Origin: Echinarachnius parma
Lineage: Eukaryota; Echinodermata; Echinoidea; Clypeasteroida; Echinarachniidae
Reading direction: 5' to 3'
Assembly: GCA_037951105.1 (NCBI GenBank)
Contig: JBAMJV010003140.1
Span: 1 to 64,000, forward strand
Length of the DNA: 64,000 nucleotides
Shown: in pieces, positions 1 to 9,395 of the stretch
Layout of the letters: each line of letters begins with the position of its first letter
Numbering within the stretch: the stretch's first letter is position 1
Position numbers and translations under genes: made by a program
The notes under the pieces: model-generated
The model's database searches: none
What the model was told of the DNA's origin: nothing
The model's input: only the letters and a program-made list of their open reading frames with translations

Positions 1-535
1 GTCAAGTATTTCGAGTGGGGAGGGGGGGGGGCTGTCGGTGAAGAATTTTCGAGGGAGAGTGTCGGTGAAGAATTTGTAAGGGGGGTGGGTGTCCTCACCC
101 CCCCCCCCCCCCACCCGGGGTACCCATATGCCTTTGAATATGAGATTGAATCACCACCGGGGGGGGGGGGGGGGGGGTGTGTCGGTGAAGAATCTTGAAA
201 GGGGGGTTTCTGTGAAGATTTTTCGAGGGGGGGGGGGGGTTGTCGGTGAAGAATTTTCTAGGGGGGTGTCAGTAAAGATTTTATTGAGAGGGAAGTAACA
301 GTGAAGATTCTTTCGAAGGGGGGTGGTGGGGGTGTAGGAGAAGATTTTTCGAGGGGGGGGGGGGGGTTGTCGGTGAATATTTTTCGACGCGAGGGGGGTG
401 TCGATGAAGATTTTCTCGAGAGGGGGTACTGGTGAAGATTCTTTCAAAAGGGGGCGGGGGTGTCGGTGAAGAATTTGTGAGGGGGGGTTCATGGTGTCCG
501 TGAATATGTTTTTTGAGGGGGGGGGGGAAACCCCA
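1..535. repeat. G-rich minisatellite, ~30-base unit
   Basis: About a dozen degenerate direct repeats built on GTGTCGGTGAAGAATTTTCG followed by a variable G run of 6 to 14. A C run and a short unique segment (about 100-157) interrupt the array. Unit length varies mainly through the G tract, which suggests slippage. Apparent ORFs on both strands are low-complexity and reflect only the repeat. It may extend left of the window. Confidence 0.85.
121..148 (+). repeat. Boundary duplicate, copy 1
   Basis: A 28-base segment starting TACCCATATGCC follows a C run. It recurs at 593-620 with two mismatches, again right after a C run. The pair brackets most of the G-rich minisatellite, so a ~470-base block was probably duplicated or slipped as a unit. 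Confidence 0.7.
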
Positions 536-592
536 AAACAGCCCTTTTTCATCAAAGTGAAATTTGAACCCCCCCCCCCCCCCCCCCCCGTG

Positions 593-620
593 TACGCATA
601 TGCCTGTGAATATGAGATTG
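593..620 (+). repeat. Boundary duplicate, copy 2
   Basis: Second copy of the 28-base segment at 121-148, differing at two bases and also preceded by a long C run (about 569-589). Confidence 0.7.
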
Positions 621-789
621 TATTTTTAATATACACTTATTAAATCATATCATAACCATTCAAACAGAGATTCCATTAATTGACCAAATGTTTTTTACAG
701 GATAGATACAAAAAATAACCGAAATACAAATATACAACATACAACATTATCTTACTCAAAGATCTGGTGACGGGTATTTGCTAGTAATT

Positions 790-842
790 ATAATACGTGT
801 GGTTTGCGGTTGCACCGTGTGAGATGGGTGGATTGGTGAGTC
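790..842 (-). mobile_element. Solo end of foldback family G
   Basis: About 53 bases, beginning ATAATACGTGTGGTTTGCGG, match the right arm of the complete foldback at 43538-43744 read in reverse, with only a few substitutions. The match stops at GGTGAGTC, where the complete copy continues into its hairpin-rich centre. This is a truncated relic. The surrounding 620-789 and 843-1400 show no recognisable gene. Confidence 0.7.
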
Positions 843-1423
843 ATATTTATTGTTGGATCATGATACCTCGGAAAATCGTAAAATGAGTTTGCTCCAATCT
901 TATCTGATCCTGTAGTATACAACACGGCCTAAAATCATTGCCATTCACGTACACTGTGTATGTCATCCACTGACAAGTCAGACAAGTGACATATCGAGAA
1001 TCAATGTAGGTTGAGTGGAAGGGGGGCGACGAGGTCTCTAGGGAAGGGGGAGGCAATTCCAGGCAAAAGCGTTATCAAAATGACACCCCTTAATGGCCGG
1101 TTGAAACCTGCAAATATTTAAAATGGCGACTGCAATAATCGATTCAGTAATCAAAATAATAAGTCATTTGAACATATCTGTAGCATTTAAATGCCAAAGA
1201 GCTTCATAGTTGTTGTTTTTCTGTGGTAAAACTAAAAACTGTGACATTTTCTCAACGCTTGCTCGGGATTACCCGGGGGCAAACGTGCACGTTTTAAAAA
1301 AATGCCTTCAATCTTCATTTTATATTGTTTCTTTCTTCTCTACATAAATGCGGGGGCCGTTATAATTATACAGGGGGGCAAGGGCGTCGATTTCTTCTCA
1401 TGGTTGGGGGGGATGATCAGGGG

Positions 1424-1858
1424 GTTTGACCCAATGACGATGCGGAGCATCGTCCACGAGCCGCGAAGCGGCGAAGTCCGAGCCGCGTAGCGGCGAGGCG
1501 ATTTTTTTTGGGCTATTTTGCTAAGAGGGGGGGGGGGTTGACCCAATGACGATGCGGAGCATCGTCCACGAGCCGCGAAGCGGCGAAGTCCGAGCCGCGT
1601 AGCGGCGAGGCGATTTTTTTGGCTATTTTGCTAAGAGGGGGGGGGTTTGACCCAATGACGATGCGGAGCATCGTCCACGAGCCGCGTAGCGGCGAGGCGA
1701 TTTGTTTTGGCTATTTTGCTAAGGGGGGGGGGGGGTTTGACCCAATGACTATGCGGAGCATCGTCCACGAGCCGCGTAGCGGCGAGGCGATTTTTGGGGG
1801 GCTATTTTGCTAAGGGGGGGGGGGGGGGGGGGTTGACCCAATGACGATACGGATACTG
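1424..1858. repeat. Satellite of GCGNAGC mini-hairpins
   Basis: Four tandem units (about 1424, 1539, 1647 and 1737 onward) and a partial fifth (1834-1858), roughly 85-115 bases each. A unit reads TTTGACCCAATGACGATGCG, then a string of hairpins, then TTTTGGCTATTTTGCTAAG and a G run. In unit 1 the hairpins are GATGC-GGA-GCATC (1439-1451), GCCGC-GAA-GCGGC (1460-1472) and GCCGC-GTA-GCGGC (1482-1494). Units 3 and 4 lack the middle hairpin. All three carry the core GCGNAGC, a DNA motif known to form unusually stable mini-hairpins with GNA loops. ORFs crossing it are incidental. Confidence 0.85.
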
Positions 1859-1875
1859 TGTGGGTCTGGACACAA

Positions 1876-1997
1876 TGGCGTTTTTCTATGCACATCACAC
1901 TTTCACTTGGCAGCCCAAGGGTGGGGGGGGGGGGGGGTTTAAACCCATGATGGCGTTTGTCTATGCACATCACATTTTCACTTGGCAGCCCAAGGGG
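1876..1997. repeat. Direct duplication, ~76-base period
   Basis: Two near-identical segments (about 1876-1920 and 1952-1997), both containing CTATGCACATCACA and CACTTGGCAGCCCAAGGG, separated by a G run and a GTTTAAACCC palindrome. It follows the mini-hairpin satellite directly and leads into more C and G runs (2018-2095). Confidence 0.75.
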
Positions 1998-2377
1998 GGA
2001 TTTAAACCCCCTAAACCACCCCCCCCCCCCCCGGAGATCCGCGCCTGGGGGGGGGGGGGGGGGTGTGGGAGGGGGGGGGGTGTCCCCCCTCCCACGGTAG
2101 GAAGCTTTTGCATTTTGGGGCTTGAAATTGTGCAATCTGGAGCATACCTAAGGCATCAATTTCACGTTTTATAAACTTGTTTCTGAGTTACCGTGTTATA
2201 AATAAACACAATTAATGAAATCAAGTTTGCAGAAAACCAAAGGGCGGATCGCACTTCTTTTGCTTATGGAGGAATGAGTAAGGACTTTCTAACATAAGAC
2301 ATACGATAGTAGTCTCTTCCACAATTACATGCGCCAGTATACTTTTTTTTAATTTTGTTTTACCCTCCCAAATATTG

Positions 2378-2450
2378 GGGGGGGATGATAATACAGGCCA
2401 TCCCCCCCACCTCGAATATTGGGGGGATATATCCCCCCCATCCCCCCCGT
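2378..2450. repeat. G/C-run foldback around AATATTGGGG
   Basis: Two AATATTGGGGGG segments alternate with CCATCCCCCCC segments, so G tracts and C tracts can pair within about 70 bases. No coding signal. The 2450-2840 flank holds only an unrecognised AT-rich stretch. Confidence 0.5.
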
Positions 2451-2872
2451 GATCGACGCCCCTGACAGGGGGTCTTCTATAATTTCCTACACCATTCTGG
2501 ACGACACTGTCTGTGCCGGTGTTATGTCACAAGTGATCTTTATCACTAGCTATTGGGTGTATTGGGCTGTATTGGGTGATAAAACATTATTTAGCCAAAT
2601 TGTCTACGTTTACCCTGGCCTAGAATGGTTTCTCACCTTTTTTTGCCGATATTTGCTAAATCCGATACGTTTTTTAAAGGTATGGTGTCAAGAAAATCAG
2701 CTGAAAATGGCATTTTAGCCCTTCAGAAAGCCACTTACATGTAGATTTCGAATAAAACAACTGTTTTGCACTTGGAAAATTATTTATAAATGATATGAGG
2801 ACCTGAAAATTTACTTTGAAAGTGCCCCCCAAAAAAATTGAGTTCGGGCGAAGAAAAATGACGTCATAGTTG

Positions 2873-2893
2873 TGACGTCATCTGCAGGCAATC
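2873..2893. repeat. CRE-containing inverted repeat, left member
   Basis: GTGACGTCATCTGCAGGCAA is matched in reverse at 4352-4372 with about one substitution. Both contain a cAMP-response-element core TGACGTCA and a PstI-like CTGCAG. A second TGACGTCA lies just upstream (2859-2866). The pair could be the ends of a decayed ~1.5 kb element, but no clear target duplication is visible. Confidence 0.5.
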
Positions 2894-3015
2894 ACAGGAT
2901 CCCCGATACTCTAATTGTCATAGACGTACACGCTAAGCGCATCTAATCACATTGACAGAGAGATATTATTTCGATTTTTTTCAATATCTACATACATTTG
3001 TTTGAGTTTATAAGT

Positions 3016-3105
3016 ATGGAGGATCCACACCCAGATTCATCTGATTCTAACAGTGAGCATGAATTAGACGAAAGATCTGGATCAGAGTCAGAATCGAGTT
3101 TTTAA
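3016..3105 (+). pseudogene. Short acidic Ser/Asp/Glu-rich ORF, possible gene fragment
   Basis: An ATG opens a 29-residue peptide dominated by Ser, Asp and Glu, starting MEDPHPDSSDSNSEHELDE and ending in TAA. About 50 bases later another frame reads EVIEVQPNRFVERG before a stop. Acidic serine-rich leaders followed by a QPxxFxP-type segment occur in P2X7-like intracellular-domain proteins of marine invertebrates, so this could be a broken fragment of that kind. The resemblance is weak and the frame is interrupted. It lies between the CRE inverted repeats. Confidence 0.2.
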
Positions 3106-3320
3106 TTGACAGTTCCTGAAGATACAATTCCAAATTGTGCGTCGGCAGCCAAAATGGAATGGAAGTGATAGAGGTGCAACCGAACAGATTTGTTGAGCGT
3201 GGCTGAGCAAATTCATGACAATTTCCCCATAATTGCAGACACCATTATTATAATTCTTATTTCATTATTTGTCTCCACAAATACAACAAATATAATTGCC
3301 AAATAAAGGCGCATACTCAC

Positions 3321-3517
3321 TCTAAAATCGCTTCGAGGAAGTCTCCGATATGATTATAGCAATCGTATACCCAGCCCCCTCGCAGACAGGTCTTCCGGCC
3401 ATCAGCACGCACGAGCGCTGCGGCTAGCCCAGGCCTAACCATAATAAGTGGCGGCTTCATCCGATCACGTCTCAAAACATGGTGTACAAAAATGCGGTGT
3501 TTCGCACTCAAATTCAT
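3321..3517 (-). CDS. Candidate first coding exon of unrecognised gene
   Basis: On the minus strand an ATG at 3517 opens 65 codons, ending at a good splice-donor match, TTTTAGA then GTGAGTATG (intron starting at 3320). The peptide begins MNLSAKHRIFVHHVLRRDRM and later has a basic, Gly-rich stretch and a CLRGGWVYDCYNHIGDFLE segment. The exon is richer in CpG than its surroundings. A TATATATATATA tract lies about 70-80 bases upstream of the ATG (3586-3598), and a CpG-rich block lies at 4015-4095. I do not recognise the family, and no downstream exon was found toward position 1. It may be a chance ORF. Confidence 0.3.
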
Positions 3518-3585
3518 CTTTTATGCGGCAATAAAATGACAAGCATCATTGCTTTGATGGATCTATTTAACAATATTTACGGAAA

Positions 3586-3598
3586 TATATATATATAT
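3586..3598 (-). promoter_or_regulatory. TATA-like AT tract
   Basis: An alternating AT tract about 70-80 bases upstream of the minus-strand ATG at 3517. The spacing would suit a TATA box, but the tract could equally be a simple repeat. Confidence 0.2.
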
Positions 3599-3797
3599 AC
3601 AGCACATTCAGAATTACCTCAGTTTTGAGCAAAATATTACTTTTCCCCGAGGTAAACAAATCCAAAACTCAAGTCGTTGGCGAGCGTGCGGGAGGTTGAA
3701 CATAGTCAATCAATTTCTGGGCATCGATATCATACACGTAGTCTACGCCGTTTGCAAATTAACAACAAAACTACAAAAGAGCGCTAAGTTCAGTTCA

Positions 3798-3853
3798 TTT
3801 ATTGTTTTTTTCTCTGTCGGCATTAGAATGCCGACAGAGAAAAAAACAATAAA
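3798..3853. repeat. Perfect 27-base inverted repeat, 2-base loop
   Basis: The left arm (3798-3824) runs from TTTATTG to GTCGGCATT. After the spacer AG, the right arm (3827-3853) is its exact reverse complement. Each arm contains CTCTGTCGGC and a seven-T or seven-A run. Pairing stops at the next base outward. A perfect palindrome this long is unstable in most cloning hosts, so its survival without a mismatch suggests it is recent. Confidence 0.9.
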
Positions 3854-4014
3854 CATTGTCAAAGAGGCCACGAAAGTGATAGATTTGTCCATCTAAGGCA
3901 ATCGTTCTTGTATTTGTTTGAAAAGCCATGCAAACATGTAAGTAAATTAAGAAATAGTCTAGAATAGGTGCGATCGTAATAATCTTGCATTTTCGTTACT
4001 TTTCAGAACTTGTA

Positions 4015-4095
4015 ATAGGTAGTTGTCGCGGCAGCTAGCACGCGAGAGCATAACCTGTCATGCCGCGCGGCCCCCCGAAACTCTGGCAGACCTGC
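4015..4095. other. CpG-rich patch
   Basis: A cluster of CpGs (GTCGCGGCAGC, CACGCGAGAG, GCCGCGCGGCC) in otherwise AT-rich DNA. It lies about 500 bases upstream of the minus-strand exon candidate at 3517 and could be its promoter region, or part of a decayed repeat. Confidence 0.3.
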
Positions 4096-4351
4096 ACACA
4101 CTCGCTAGGTCCTTCCCAGTCGGCCCTCGTTAATTTAACCTTTGAGTTCTAAATCCGCCTCATACGTGGATCCTTATGGAAAACGGTGCAGGCTAATACT
4201 TTCCTTAGATGTGTTGCTGCATCTTGCTAAAATTCATTCCTGAGGCAATTTCAGTTAATCCTCAATTTTCAAGCAAATACGAGTTTGTATTACTAGCAAG
4301 TCAAAGTGTTTGCATTGAACCACGTTGTAAACAATTCTCGCTCTTCCGTGT

Positions 4352-4372
4352 TATTGCCTGCAGGTGACGTCA
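4352..4372. repeat. CRE-containing inverted repeat, right member
   Basis: ATTGCCTGCAGGTGACGTCA is the inverted partner of 2873-2893. It is followed by ATGACTCAT, an AP-1-like site. Confidence 0.5.
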
Positions 4373-4584
4373 TGACTCATGAGCTCATCGCTCCGCTAAA
4401 ATTACTATTTTATGAGTATGGAACGCCGACGCGAAAAAGAGCCAAAAATGTGCATGAAATTTTCCTTTTTTGCCCAACTTAAGGATTAAAACAAAAAAAA
4501 GAATGTGGTATATCAATAAAGGCACATATTCAAAGCTATAAAGCTGAATCAAAGCCGGGATTGCGCCCCTCCTTTAAGACGTCC

Positions 4585-4722
4585 TACAACAAAAACTACT
4601 CGTCCAAAATTACTGTTCTTGGTATCGTTTTTCATTGGAAAGAACACTCTATTCGATTGACATAATCATGTTGTTACTTTATTTTGGGAAGTGCCCCGTT
4701 CCGTTTTTTGGGGGCCACCCTG
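4585..4722 (+). mobile_element. Truncated right arm of the 540-base foldback family
   Basis: Matches the right arm of 6106-6645 from AACAAAAACTAC through GAAGTGCCCCGTTCCG to the terminal CCACCCTG, followed by TA. The left arm is missing, so it is a one-ended relic. Confidence 0.75.
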
Positions 4723-4940
4723 TATATTGGAGAAGAAAAAAAACACACAAACACAACATGATATGAGTGAACCACTAGAGTTGTGGGTTTGGACAATGTT
4801 ACTAGATCGCTTTAATCATGGTGTCATCTAAAAGGAGGAACGGACGAAAAGTATGATATATTTGTATAATATGCGTGAGCGCTTATATGAATTCTTCATG
4901 ATAAAAGCGGCTAACGCATGATCGACAAAGCCACGGAATT

Positions 4941-4980
4941 GTTTTTTTTTCCTCACCTGCATTATTTTTATCAGGTAAGT
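4941..4980 (+). promoter_or_regulatory. Juxtaposed splice acceptor and donor (ratchet-like)
   Basis: A pyrimidine-rich run (about 4941-4973) leads into ATCAG, followed with no gap by GTAAGT (4975-4980). A polypyrimidine tract plus NCAG abutting GTAAGT is the signature of a recursive splice site in long introns. Nothing else here proves transcription. Confidence 0.3.
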
Positions 4981-5194
4981 CAGACCTATATATCTGGAGA
5001 TTATCATCGGATAGCTTTCCCGCCTAAGGGAAATGGATCGCTACGTGACAGGAATTGGTTATAATTTCAGTTCCTGCTGCGCGTTACCTAATGCATTCAT
5101 ATCGCTGATTAATTATTTCAATATTTCTTGTCGTCACTCGTATTTCTGTCCTTGATGGCAAGGCCGATTTTGTACACCGTTACAAATATTTAAG

Positions 5195-5313
5195 TTGTCT
5201 TTACTTAGTCGTTTGTAATTTTGTGTACCTTTCGAGCATGGGGGGAGTTATAACTATCAGTTTTAGCAGGTTTTGGTTATTACAATTTATTTTGACCAAA
5301 ACTGTACTATCCC
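5195..5313 (-). mobile_element. MITE family A, end fragment
   Basis: Contains CTTAGTCGTTTGTAATTTTG and the terminal ACCAAAACTGTACTATCCCT followed by TTAA (5314-5317), as in the full copy at 50421-50979. The other end is missing. Confidence 0.7.
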
Positions 5314-5624
5314 TTTAACTTGTATGATATTTTATATATTTGTTTATGTTTTTGAAAACGGATCGCAAATTGTTTATACCTTATGTTTAACATTAAAAGG
5401 CTGTAAATGAGAAGAAAAAATGTCTTGAAACGATTTTATCATAATCCATCAGTCGCGTATGCAATTAACAAGTGAACATTGTATTAATGCGAAATCTGCA
5501 ACGTTGTATCTGTCATATTGTAATATATTTAATAGTTTGTCTAATGTATTAGTACAAATAATTGTTTCTATTTTGTTCTTGTTTTTTTTAATGGAATTAT
5601 TAGAATTAGAATAATACAATCAAG

Positions 5625-5835
5625 AGACAGCATTTCCCTCCCCACCCCTTCTTTAGCAACGCCACTGGATCAACTACACATCTGAACCAGCACAGGGGTA
5701 AAGTGAGAACTGCACATCTTATGTACTTTTTCTTCCAAGTAAGGTATACAAGAAGCAGCATTCTCCCCCTTACTCCCGTCCTTAGAAACACCACTGGATC
5801 AATAAACATTAGACCCAGCGCACAGGGGTAAACAG
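5625..5835. repeat. Tandem duplication, ~130-base period
   Basis: Two diverged copies (about 5625-5706 and 5755-5830), each with CAGCATT followed by CCCC-rich DNA, then CACTGGATCAA and GCACAGGGGTAAA. The small minus-strand ORF spanning it is a by-product. Confidence 0.7.
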
Positions 5836-5999
5836 TGAAACACGAACCTGTCAGTACAGACCAATATCTTGTCGCAGATTCGATGGACCAGTGGGATTAA
5901 TATTCGATAGTCGGACCCCAAAAAAATAATCGTCTACTCTCCTTGTTGAGTCTGGAGTCCTAATGAAAGAACTTCTTCTCAGGGGTGTAACATGGGGGG

Positions 6000-6021
6000 A
6001 GGAGGGGGGGGGGGGGGAGCG
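6000..6021 (+). repeat. Poly(G) tract
   Basis: G-rich run interrupted by A, just left of the foldback element. The flank 5836-6105 has no recognised gene. Confidence 0.7.
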
Positions 6022-6105
6022 ACCATAGAGCGGGGGCAGCTGAACCTCTGTGGTGATTTCCACACTCGGCACTTACCCCCATGGGAAATAATTTGGTAAC
6101 ATATA

Positions 6106-6645
6106 CAGGGTGGCCGCCCAAAAACGGAACGGGGCACTTCCCAAAATGTAGTAACAAAATTATTATGTCCATCGGATAGGGTGTCTTTTCCAATGAAAAA
6201 CGATGCCAAGAACAGTAATTTTGGTCGTGTAGTTTTTGTTTTATGGTGCTCTGAGTGAAACCATGTCAGGTTCCCATTTTTGTCAATTTTTACCAAATCA
6301 GGGCCTGATAAATACACTTACTGCCCGTCATATCATCGAACAACGAGCAATACGCGCGCTATTGTTAGTGTGCATTCAGCTGTGTGCCGATAGAATGGGC
6401 ATGGTTGTTCGACGGTATGACGGGCAGGTAGTGCGATTTATCAGGCACTGACTCGGTAACAATTGACAAAAATGGGAACCTGGCATGGTGTCACTCAGAG
6501 CGCCCTAAAACAAAAACTACACGACCAAACTTACTGATCTTGGTATCGTTTTTCATTGGAACGGACACCCTATCCGATGGACATAATAATGTTGTTACTT
6601 TATTTTGGGAAGTGCCCCGTTCCGTTTTTTTGGGGGACCACCCTG
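6106..6645. mobile_element. 540-base foldback transposon with TA target duplication
   Basis: Ends are CAGGGTGG and CCACCCTG, flanked by TA on both sides (6104-6105, 6646-6647). Almost the whole element is two inverted arms meeting near 6375. Inverted blocks include CGGAACGGGGCACTTCCC, CAAAAATGGGAACCTG-type segments, GCCCGTCATA and CGAACAAC. It has no internal protein gene, and the 71-residue ORF inside is chance. A TA duplication fits Tc1/mariner-type transposition. A truncated relative lies at 4585-4722. Confidence 0.8.
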
Positions 6646-7176
6646 TATATAAAACAAAGTTAACATTTCTGATAACAGTTAATATGTCTGGTTGATGCTG
6701 CCTCCGCGCCATTATCAATCTGCCTCCACCCCCATTCCACCCGTTTCGTTTAACCCTGGCTACGCCATTGACATTGTGGGGGAATCTGTAAAGAAAGCAA
6801 GAAGAGAGAGATAGAGAGAAGAGGGCCATCCTATCATGTATGTATAGCTGTTCTCCTTGGCGAGATTCTTCGGAGATTATACGTTATTTCCCGCGGGAGA
6901 CATCTAAACTGTACTCGCACTTTTTGACGTCCATGTTGGCTAATTCTTTGTTGTTTGTGAAGACATTGTCTGTTCCATGTTTAAACTTGAAAGTGCAGTG
7001 CCCATTTACAATGTCAAGTCGTTGTGCACCTTCATAAGAGCTTTTATATTGCGTACACGTTTTACGTATACCGTATACCGTCCATGCTGGTTTCTGTGGA
7101 TCACATTAAAAAGGAATGTGGAGATGCTGAATTCAATCCGAACGACCTCGTAGAATCGTATATTATGTATTTTTAA

Positions 7177-7342
7177 AGGGATAATTCAGTTTTGGTTTAG
7201 ACGGTGCTTTATAGAGATTTTTTTTTTTTTTTTGTGAGCTAATGAAAAACTAAGTGTAGAGTTTGAAAGAGTATACAATTTCAATGACAGAATCAAGTTT
7301 GTTTGATCAAAACCGGGTCGGAAACAGCTGAAATATGGAATT
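7177..7342 (-). mobile_element. MITE family A, fragment interrupted by family C
   Basis: Begins AGGGATAATTCAGTTTTGG after TTAA (7173-7176) and shares AATGAAAAACT, GTATACAATTTCAATGACAG and TTGATCAAA with 50421-50979. Opposite-end-like sequence (AACTGTACTGTCCCTCT, about 7950-7965) reappears beyond the family C copy at 7426-7855. C may therefore have inserted into an A element. Confidence 0.65.
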
Positions 7343-7425
7343 AATGTTGGAGACCAAACTTTTATTCAATAATGCAAAATTAAAAAAATCCTACACATTA
7401 CAAAATATATACCAATATTGTTTAA

Positions 7426-7855
7426 AAGGGTACCACCACCGAAAAATAATATTATTATTAAAGAAAGGTAACATCTTTAGTATTCCATTCCATCAACAAG
7501 TTCACAAAAATATGTTTCCAGAAAAAAAGAAAAAAAAATTGGAAAACGCATCACCATTCTAAAGCATGCGTTCATGCGGTCTGAATTGCGAAGACTAAGT
7601 GTGCAGAGCGAACGAATCGCCCGGGAATCTATTGTCTACTGACGTACGCGTGAATAGCATTGGCGCACTCGCAAATGGTTGGCCCGTATGGAACCAGGAA
7701 ATACAAAACTGTAGTAGTGGTTCCGTAAGTGGTGGAAATTAATTGCTTTGTTTATGAATTACACAACCCTTTGCAAAATGTTGGGTATCTATTTGATATC
7801 ACAAAACGGTACCAAAACATATAATAATGTCTTGTTCTTTGCCTGGTGGTCCCCT
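7426..7855 (-). mobile_element. MITE family C copy
   Basis: Flanked by TTAA (7422-7425 and 7856-7859). Starts AAGGGTACCACCACC and ends CTGGTGGTCCCCT. The interior has the family landmarks TTTGCAAAATGTTGGG, TGATATCACAAAACGGTACC and CGTGAATAGCATTGG. Reverse orientation relative to 63473-63876. No transposase. Confidence 0.85.
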
Positions 7856-8059
7856 TTAAAACAGAACTGTAACTTAACCGTTTATGTGTTTTTACTACCA
7901 TTCAAGCATCATTGAATTGTAACTGATAGTTTGTAATATTTTATAAAACTGTACTGTCCCTCTAAAATCAGCATTGCCTATGCTGCACCAATAAATAAGC
8001 AGAACATGCCATAATAACACTGAAACATGCGATTCATATACTGACAAGCAAAGTGTTAA

Positions 8060-8445
8060 AGGGATCTAGTAACATTGTCCAAATCCTCAAAATTCAATTG
8101 GAATTGTAACGGTTCCCTCATACCTGGTTGTATTCATATTAAAACTAGAGGCATGGGCCAGGTTTCGGTTTTTCGAATTTCCCTTTCGTTAAAAAATATA
8201 TTAACGATTGAAGTGTTCAGATATTAAACTATCCACTGGATAGTCGTAACCGTGTTCAAAGTCAGTGCATTGAGTAATAGTGAATAAATCACTTTGCATT
8301 TTTTGCTCATTACTCAGCCATATAACGTCCATTTAACTTGACATTTGTGAACAATATACCCAGTGGACATATCAGGTAACAACAATACACATCGTATCAA
8401 CCATTCGTCACCTTTTGTACATGTCAACAAAGTACCTGGACCCCT
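8060..8445 (+). mobile_element. MITE family B copy (reference orientation)
   Basis: 386 bases between TTAA sites (8056-8059, 8446-8449). Starts AGGGATCTAGTAACATTGTC and ends in GACCCCT. Inside are GGTTTCGGTTTTTCGAATTT, CCTTTCGTTAAA, a CAGTGGACATAT segment and ACATGTCAACAAAG. Non-coding. TTAA duplications are typical of piggyBac and Kolobok transposases. Confidence 0.85.
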
Positions 8446-9155
8446 TTAAAGGGAGTAAAGAAAATGATTGGTAGAACAAGTCTCCGCAAAGCGGCGCCGT
8501 CATCCATTGTAATGCAGAGATTCTTGATAAATGCAGGCGACGCTCGTCTATAGCACCACTGCAGTCTTCTTTGTTTTGGTCATTGGCGAAGTAGTTTCAG
8601 CTATTACAAAATCTCTATCCATAATTACTACTTTGTCTACTTATCCGATGTACGTCTGATTAGAAATGTATGTTGTACATCAAGTAAGATCTTCTAAAAT
8701 GTATTTGTTAGGTTTTTTCTCCTCAACTTGGGTACACTTACGATTTGATGTTTGAAGCAAAGCTAAAGCCAATAATCTTGCATTAGTAAGCACCTCACCA
8801 TTTCTCTTTATGTTTGTTAGTTCCGTGACAGAACTCCATGTCATTGATGTTATAACAGTCCCTTTTCAATAAAAAGAAAATACAAACAAATACAATAACA
8901 CAAGTTGCAACCACAACCTCTTAAATTAGTCTACATTTTGAGAGAAAAAAAACCATGGACAAAGCATCCAGGGTACGTGTCCATTAAACATGATAATTTA
9001 AACAAGATTGATGTTTCTCCAATCCTCGTTAAGTCTCTCACCATTAAAGTAATTCTCATAAATATTTATTGATAAAAATGGGTAATGGGCAATGAGTAAT
9101 AATGATTTTGGCACCACATCAAAATTATAACTTTCGTATTCATAGTGGTGATTCA
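8446..9155. other. No gene seen
   Basis: AT-rich, mostly unique sequence. No splice-bounded ORF and no repeat family recognised. Confidence 0.5.
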
Positions 9156-9159
9156 TTAA

Positions 9160-9395
9160 AGGGACTTATAGTAACATTGTCCAAATCCTCAACATCCAAT
9201 TGGCATTCTAGCGGTTCATTCATACATTGTTGCATTGGTATTAACAATACAATCATGGGACAGGTTTCGGTTTTTCAAATTTCCCTTTCGTTAAAAAAGA
9301 TATGTACGATTGAAGTGTTCAGATGTTGAATAATCCAATGAGTTCGTGAATATCACTTTGCTTTTGTGCTCATTACTCGGCCATATAACGTCCAT
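9160..9395 (+). mobile_element. MITE family B, 3'-truncated
   Basis: After TTAA (9156-9159), begins AGGGACTTATAGTAACATTG and follows family B through GTTTCGGTTTTTCAAATTTC to the CATATAACGTCC segment, then breaks into satellite sequence. Confidence 0.8.

Noticed and set aside
6236..6451. 71-codon ORF
   Set aside because: It sits across the centre of the 540-base foldback, and its mirror arm gives a similar artefact.
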